From Solirubrobacterales bacterium (GTDB lineage Bacteria; Actinomycetota; Thermoleophilia; Solirubrobacterales; Solirubrobacteraceae), in assembly GCA_025963955.1 (NCBI GenBank), contig JAOPZU010000370.1, positions 1-9,254 of the forward strand: a stretch of 9,254 nt of DNA, written 5' to 3'. Below are positions 5,878 through 9,254 of the stretch, one piece after another. Position 1 is the first letter of the stretch. Each line of letters opens with the position of its first letter. Under the pieces are notes generated by a model. That model saw nothing but the letters and a program-made list of their open reading frames with translations. It had not been told where the DNA came from and did no database searches. The position numbers and the translations under genes are program-made.

Positions 5878-7074
5878 TCATCCCCCCACGCCGGCCGCGA
5901 AGGCCGGTGATCCGCTCCCGATCGCTGGTCCGGGGCCGGCGGGATCCGGGACCTGGAGGTCGACCGCGGCTGACGTTCCGGCGGACGGGCGCGGCTCGCG
6001 CGGCCCGGCGACACGGCGGAGGACCGGTCGCTCGAGGGCCAGGTGGCTGGCCGTGCCGGCGACGACGCTCAGCGTCATGGTCAGCGCACACGCGCTGAGG
6101 AGGTCGTCCGGCATGTGCTGGGTGGCACGGAGCCACTGGATGATCGGGAAGTGCCACAGGTAGATGCCGTAGGAGACGGTGCCCACCGCCACGACGGGCC
6201 TGGAAGTGAGGCCCGGAACCATCCCCGGCCGTCCCACGACCGCGGCGACGAGGAGCGCGAAGCCGACGCCGGCCGGGAGGTCGAGCAGGAGGTGGCGGCC
6301 CGGAAGGCCTATGACGCCGACGTGCCAGAGGCCGTTGCAGAGGACGAGGCTCAACCCGGTCACGAGCGCGGCCACGCCCTGCGCGCGGGTGAGCGTCCGG
6401 TCGTACATGATCACGGCGGCCGCGACCCCGGCCGCGAAGATCGGCAGGTAGAACGGCAGCGACGTCGTCGCGGTGCGGGACCAGGAGTGGGCGTCCGCCA
6501 ACCCCGTGAGCCCGACGCCGGCTGCCGCGAGCGCGCCGCAACCGACGAGCAGACCGCCGCGGCCCCTGGGGCCATCCTGTCGCAGGGCCAGCCACCCCAG
6601 GACGGGGACCAGGAGATAGAACGAGACCTCGATCGCGAGCGTCCACATGGGCGGATCCAGGACGCCGGCCGTGTCCTGGAACTGGTTCTGCAGGAACAGC
6701 GCGAAGTAGGGCAGCTGGTGCAGCTCCCCGCGATTCGGATGCCCGACGGACGACAGCAGCAGGTGGACGCCGACGAGGGCGAGGTAGTACGCCGGAAGCA
6801 CGCGGGCGGCGCGCCTGCGGAGGTACGGGCCCAACGGTGGCCTGCTCGAGCCCTCCAGGCGCGAGCGCACCCAGGGCCGCACGAGCAGGAAGCCCGACAG
6901 GACGAAGAACAGGGTCACGCCGAGGCGCAGCTCACCCATGAAGACGTCGAGGCCGGTCTTGGAAGGCCGGCCCTCGTCTCCGTGGTCGAACATCCAGGTG
7001 TGGAGCAGGACGACGGCCGTCGCCGCGAGGCCCCGGAGGCCGTCCAGCGCTCCGCTGCGCGCGCGCGCGGGCAT
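5878..7074 (-). CDS. Acyltransferase 3 family membrane protein
   Basis: The protein has 398 residues from the chosen ATG at 7074. AT3 proteins are integral membrane enzymes that carry acyl groups, often acetyl, across the membrane onto extracytoplasmic sugars or glycolipids. The hallmarks are present: ALDGLRGLAATAVVLLHTW with the conserved His25 in the first membrane helix, LFFVLSGFLL (55-64), and the basic RRRAARVLPAYY (86-97). WTLAIEVSFYLLVP (144-157) and YGIYLWHFPI near residue 310-320 complete the set. About ten membrane segments follow each other, ending in a Pro/Gly/Ala-rich tail of about 45 residues. I prefer 7074 because TACAGT lies exactly 7 nt upstream (leaderless pattern) and the AT3 domain starts at once. 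An upstream in-frame ATG at 7137 would add 21 residues that look like non-coding translation. It is divergent from two glycosyltransferase-like genes and upstream of the AI-2E gene. The acceptor is unknown. Confidence 0.93.
   Translation of the reverse strand: MPARARSGALDGLRGLAATAVVLLHTWMFDHGDEGRPSKTGLDVFMGELRLGVTLFFVLSGFLLVRPWVRSRLEGSSRPPLGPYLRRRAARVLPAYYLALVGVHLLLSSVGHPNRGELHQLPYFALFLQNQFQDTAGVLDPPMWTLAIEVSFYLLVPVLGWLALRQDGPRGRGGLLVGCGALAAAGVGLTGLADAHSWSRTATTSLPFYLPIFAAGVAAAVIMYDRTLTRAQGVAALVTGLSLVLCNGLWHVGVIGLPGRHLLLDLPAGVGFALLVAAVVGRPGMVPGLTSRPVVAVGTVSYGIYLWHFPIIQWLRATQHMPDDLLSACALTMTLSVVAGTASHLALERPVLRRVAGPREPRPSAGTSAAVDLQVPDPAGPGPAIGSGSPAFAAGVGG
7057..7069. repeat. Alternating GC dinucleotide tract in codons 2-6 of the acyltransferase gene
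   Basis: Thirteen consecutive alternating G/C bases encode the Ala-Arg-Ala-Arg start of the acyltransferase. The tract is short. Slippage by one unit would shift the frame right after the start codon. Confidence 0.6.
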
Positions 7075-7081
7075 GCAAACG

Positions 7082-7087
7082 ACTGTA
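7082..7087 (-). promoter_or_regulatory. Putative -10 element of the acyltransferase gene
   Basis: TACAGT on the minus strand ends 7 nt before the ATG at 7074, the spacing expected for a leaderless transcript. No good -35 is visible. The hexamer supports choosing the start at 7074 over that at 7137, because a promoter at this point would lie inside the longer reading frame. Confidence 0.4.
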
Positions 7088-7158
7088 GTCGCCGCTGCCG
7101 GGAATGAGGTGCCGGCTGGCTGAGCGGGCACGATCATCTAGCCTCCAGCCCGACCTCG

Positions 7159-8514
7159 ATGTCCCTGCGCGTCCCCCTGTTCATCGTTGCTGCCCTGCTG
7201 CTCGCGTCGGTGACGCTGCTGTTCCCGTCGTCGCCGACGTACGACCCGTGGGCGTGGATCGTGTGGGGCCGGGAGGTCGCGCACCTGGACCTCAGCACGG
7301 TCGACGGTCCGTCCTGGAAGCCGTTGCCGGTCTTCTTCACGACGCCGTTCGCCCTCTTCGGCGACGCGGCCCCGGCGCTCTGGCTCGTGATCGCGCGGGC
7401 CGGAGCGATCTGTGCGGTGGGCACCGCCTTCGTGCTGGGGCGGCGGCTGGGCGGCGTGATCGCGGGCGCCGGGGCGGCCGGCGGCCTCCTCCTGGCGCCC
7501 GGGCTTGTGCGCAACGCCGGCCTCGGGAACTCCGAGGGCCTGATGGCGGCGGCCGTCCTGGCCGCCGTGGACCGGCACGTGGCCGGCCGCCACCGCCAGG
7601 CGTTCGCCTTCGGGATCGCCGCGTCCCTGCTGCGTCCCGAAGCGTGGCCGTTCCTCGGGCTGTACGCGTTGTGGCTGCTGCACCGCGACGGCCGCGGCGT
7701 CCTCGGACTCGTGCTTGGGGGCATCGGCTGTCAGCCCGTGCTGTGGTTCCTCCCCGAGCTCTGGGGGTCGGGCGACATCCTGCGCGCCTCGGACCGCGCA
7801 CAACAGCCGCTCGCTCACAGCCCCGCCTTCTCAAGCCACCCCGCGATCCGCGTGCTCGAGGACGCGGCGCACCTGGTCACGATCCCGGCCTGGATCGGCG
7901 TGGGCCTCCTCGTCGTCCTGCTGGCCTCGGGCGTCGTGACCCGCGAGCGAGCCCGGCCCGTGGCCGCCCTCGCAATCCTCGCGCTGGCCTGGGTGGCGGA
8001 GGTCGCGGTGATGACGGAGCGGGGCTACTCGGGCAACCAGCGGTACCTCGTCGTCCCGGGCGTGCTCATGATCGTCGTGGCCGCGACAGGCTTCGGCTGG
8101 GCGGCCGACGCCCTCGCGGAGAGCGACCGCCACCGGCGGGCGGCCTTCGCCGTGGTCGCCGCCGTCGCCTTCGCTGTTCCCTCCGTGGGGCGTCTCGGGG
8201 GCCTTCTCGACGAGCTGCGATACGACGGCCGGCTCCCGCACCGCCTGGCCGAGGTGGTCGATGCGGCCGGTGGTCGCCGCAGGCTCCTGGCGTGCGGAAG
8301 GCCGTACACCGGGCCGTTCGAGGTCCCCGCCGTCGCCTGGCAGCTGCGCGTCCACACGACCCAGGTCGGGCTGGACCCGGTGGCGCCGGCGGTCGTGTTC
8401 CGCGTGCGCACCAGGGCGGGGTCAGCGCCGACGCCGTCCCTCGCCGGGCTCCTCGGGCGTCGGCGGACGCTCGCGCGGGCGCCAGGCTGGCAGCTGGTGG
8501 GTGCCTGCCGATGA
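7159..8514 (+). CDS. Polytopic membrane protein, GT-C glycosyltransferase-like
   Basis: The 451-residue protein has an N-terminal membrane helix (4-22) followed at once by the extracytoplasmic motif PTYDPWAWIVWGREV (26-40). The Asp29 placement recalls the catalytic acidic residue in the first outer loop of GT-C (lipid-phosphate-sugar-dependent) transferases. Eight to ten further hydrophobic segments follow (about 73-115, 125-137, 147-175, 180-200, 241-258, 266-283, 296-315, 328-345). The last 100 residues form a soluble, presumably external domain. LLRPEAWPFLGLY (157-169) and RYLVVP (295-300) are also typical of these proteins. The stop overlaps the start of the next gene (ATGA), so the pair is translationally coupled. 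A weak TAGCCT hexamer at 7139 could be its -10, giving a very short leader. Donor and acceptor are unknown, and GT-C membership is inferred from architecture rather than a family-specific signature. Confidence 0.8.
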   Translation: MSLRVPLFIVAALLLASVTLLFPSSPTYDPWAWIVWGREVAHLDLSTVDGPSWKPLPVFFTTPFALFGDAAPALWLVIARAGAICAVGTAFVLGRRLGGVIAGAGAAGGLLLAPGLVRNAGLGNSEGLMAAAVLAAVDRHVAGRHRQAFAFGIAASLLRPEAWPFLGLYALWLLHRDGRGVLGLVLGGIGCQPVLWFLPELWGSGDILRASDRAQQPLAHSPAFSSHPAIRVLEDAAHLVTIPAWIGVGLLVVLLASGVVTRERARPVAALAILALAWVAEVAVMTERGYSGNQRYLVVPGVLMIVVAATGFGWAADALAESDRHRRAAFAVVAAVAFAVPSVGRLGGLLDELRYDGRLPHRLAEVVDAAGGRRRLLACGRPYTGPFEVPAVAWQLRVHTTQVGLDPVAPAVVFRVRTRAGSAPTPSLAGLLGRRRTLARAPGWQLVGACR

Positions 8515-9254
8515 ACGCCCACCCCCGACGGCTCCCGTGGCTGACCCCGGCGATGGCCGGCGGCATGATCGTCCTGCTGGCGCTGTCGCTCGTGCTGCGG
8601 TCGACTGCCCTGCATGCGCCGTTCTGGATCGACGAGGGCCTCTCGGTCGGCATCGCGTCGCATCCCTTCGCCGACATCCCGTCCGTCCTGCGCCAGGACG
8701 GCTCCCCGCCGCTGTACTACCTCCTGCTCAGCGTCTGGATGCACGTCTTCAGCGACGGACAGGCGACGACGCACGTCCTCTCCCTCGTCTTCGGGCTCCT
8801 CAGCGTGCCCGCCGGATGGTGGGCGGGCCGCAGTCTCTTCGACGCGCGGGCCGGCTGGTTCACGGCGATCCTCGCGGCGGTCAACCCGTTCCTCACCTAC
8901 TACTCGCAGGAGACGCGGATGTACTCGCTGCTCTCCCTGGTGTCGCTCATCGTCGTTGCCCTGTTCGCGCACGTCTTCGGCCGGCGACACCGTGGCCACC
9001 GCTACGCGGCGGGCGTCGCGGTGGCCGCGTTGGCCTACACCCACAACTGGGGGCTGTTCGTCGCGGCGGCGACCGTCCTGGCGGTGCTCATCGCCTGGCG
9101 CGCGGCGGAGAACCGGCGCGCGGTCCTGGAGGACGCCGCGGTGATCTACGCAATCGCCGGAGTCCTCTACGCCCCGTGGTTGCCGTCGCTCGCGTTCCAG
9201 GCCGCCCATACCGGGGCGCCTTGGAGCGAGCGGCCCTCGCTCACGGACGTGTTC
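8511..9254 (+). CDS. GT39/ArnT-like membrane glycosyltransferase (N-terminal part, runs off right edge)
   Basis: The first 248 residues are visible. After a first membrane helix (about 15-33) comes the outer-loop motif APFWIDEGLSVG (36-47); the Asp41-Glu42 pair corresponds to the catalytic acidic motif of PMT/ArnT-type GT-C enzymes, which use polyprenyl- or dolichyl-phosphate-linked sugars outside the membrane. DGSPPLYYLLL (63-73) and YYSQETRMYSLL (130-141) are further family hallmarks, as is the THNWGLF segment (177-183). At least five more hydrophobic helices follow, and the soluble C-terminal domain lies beyond the edge. The ATG overlaps the previous stop codon in an ATGA, indicating translational coupling and a shared transcript. 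It probably acts with the preceding gene in glycosylating a lipid, protein or cell-wall polymer; the acceptor cannot be told. Confidence 0.9.
   Translation, partial: MNAHPRRLPWLTPAMAGGMIVLLALSLVLRSTALHAPFWIDEGLSVGIASHPFADIPSVLRQDGSPPLYYLLLSVWMHVFSDGQATTHVLSLVFGLLSVPAGWWAGRSLFDARAGWFTAILAAVNPFLTYYSQETRMYSLLSLVSLIVVALFAHVFGRRHRGHRYAAGVAVAALAYTHNWGLFVAAATVLAVLIAWRAAENRRAVLEDAAVIYAIAGVLYAPWLPSLAFQAAHTGAPWSERPSLTDVF

Noticed and set aside
4353..6014. 553-codon minus-strand frame overlapping the AI-2E gene, and plus-strand frame 5465-6163
   Set aside because: The products are almost entirely Arg/Gly/Pro/Ala shadows. The AI-2E frame has the correct membrane helices and family motifs.
6043..7107. 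354-codon plus-strand frame opposite the acyltransferase
   Set aside because: It is a charged low-complexity product without motifs. The opposite strand carries all AT3 hallmarks.
8025..9209. 394-codon minus-strand frame opposite the glycosyltransferase genes
   Set aside because: It is Arg/Asp/Gly-rich without a domain. The plus strand has coupled GT-C genes with DE and SQETRMY motifs.

Overview
The window is very GC-rich (many stretches above 70%), densely coded DNA. Starts commonly carry a TANNNT-type -10 hexamer 6-7 nt before the ATG and no Shine-Dalgarno sequence. Together with the gene families present (a TetR-linked P450, an Mce/MlaF-type ABC ATPase, and a secreted protein ending in a 'bacterial Ig-like + RATDARGN' domain) this points to an actinobacterial lineage. 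Thermoleophilia/Solirubrobacterales is my best guess from family flavour; it is not proven from the sequence.

Left part (1-2355, all on the minus strand): the first 81 codons of an MlaF/Mkl-type ABC ATPase run off the left edge. Upstream of it lies a TetR-family regulator, and 10 bp upstream of that a complete 464-residue cytochrome P450. P450 and TetR look like a two-gene operon. The ABC gene has its own plausible promoter in the 78-bp gap.

Middle (2356-4522): a 45-bp divergent promoter region carries two interlocked perfect inverted repeats, a strong candidate operator for the TetR. It separates the P450 from a plus-strand gene for a 677-residue exported protein (signal peptide, beta-propeller-like repeats, C-terminal Ig-like domain). 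An 88-bp convergent gap with weak hairpins follows.

Right part (4523-9254): on the minus strand an acyltransferase-3 membrane protein is followed 26 bp later by an AI-2E family transporter with an unusual N-terminal coiled-coil extension. Divergent from the acyltransferase are two overlapping plus-strand membrane genes: a GT-C-like polytopic protein and a GT39/ArnT-like glycosyltransferase truncated by the right edge. These look like a cell-envelope glycan synthesis/acylation neighbourhood.

There are no rRNA or tRNA genes, CRISPR arrays, insertion sequences or phage genes that I can recognise, and no non-coding stretch longer than 90 bp. The part most worth pursuing is the TetR / P450 / secreted propeller module around the shared operator. 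I do not see a clearly unprecedented system.
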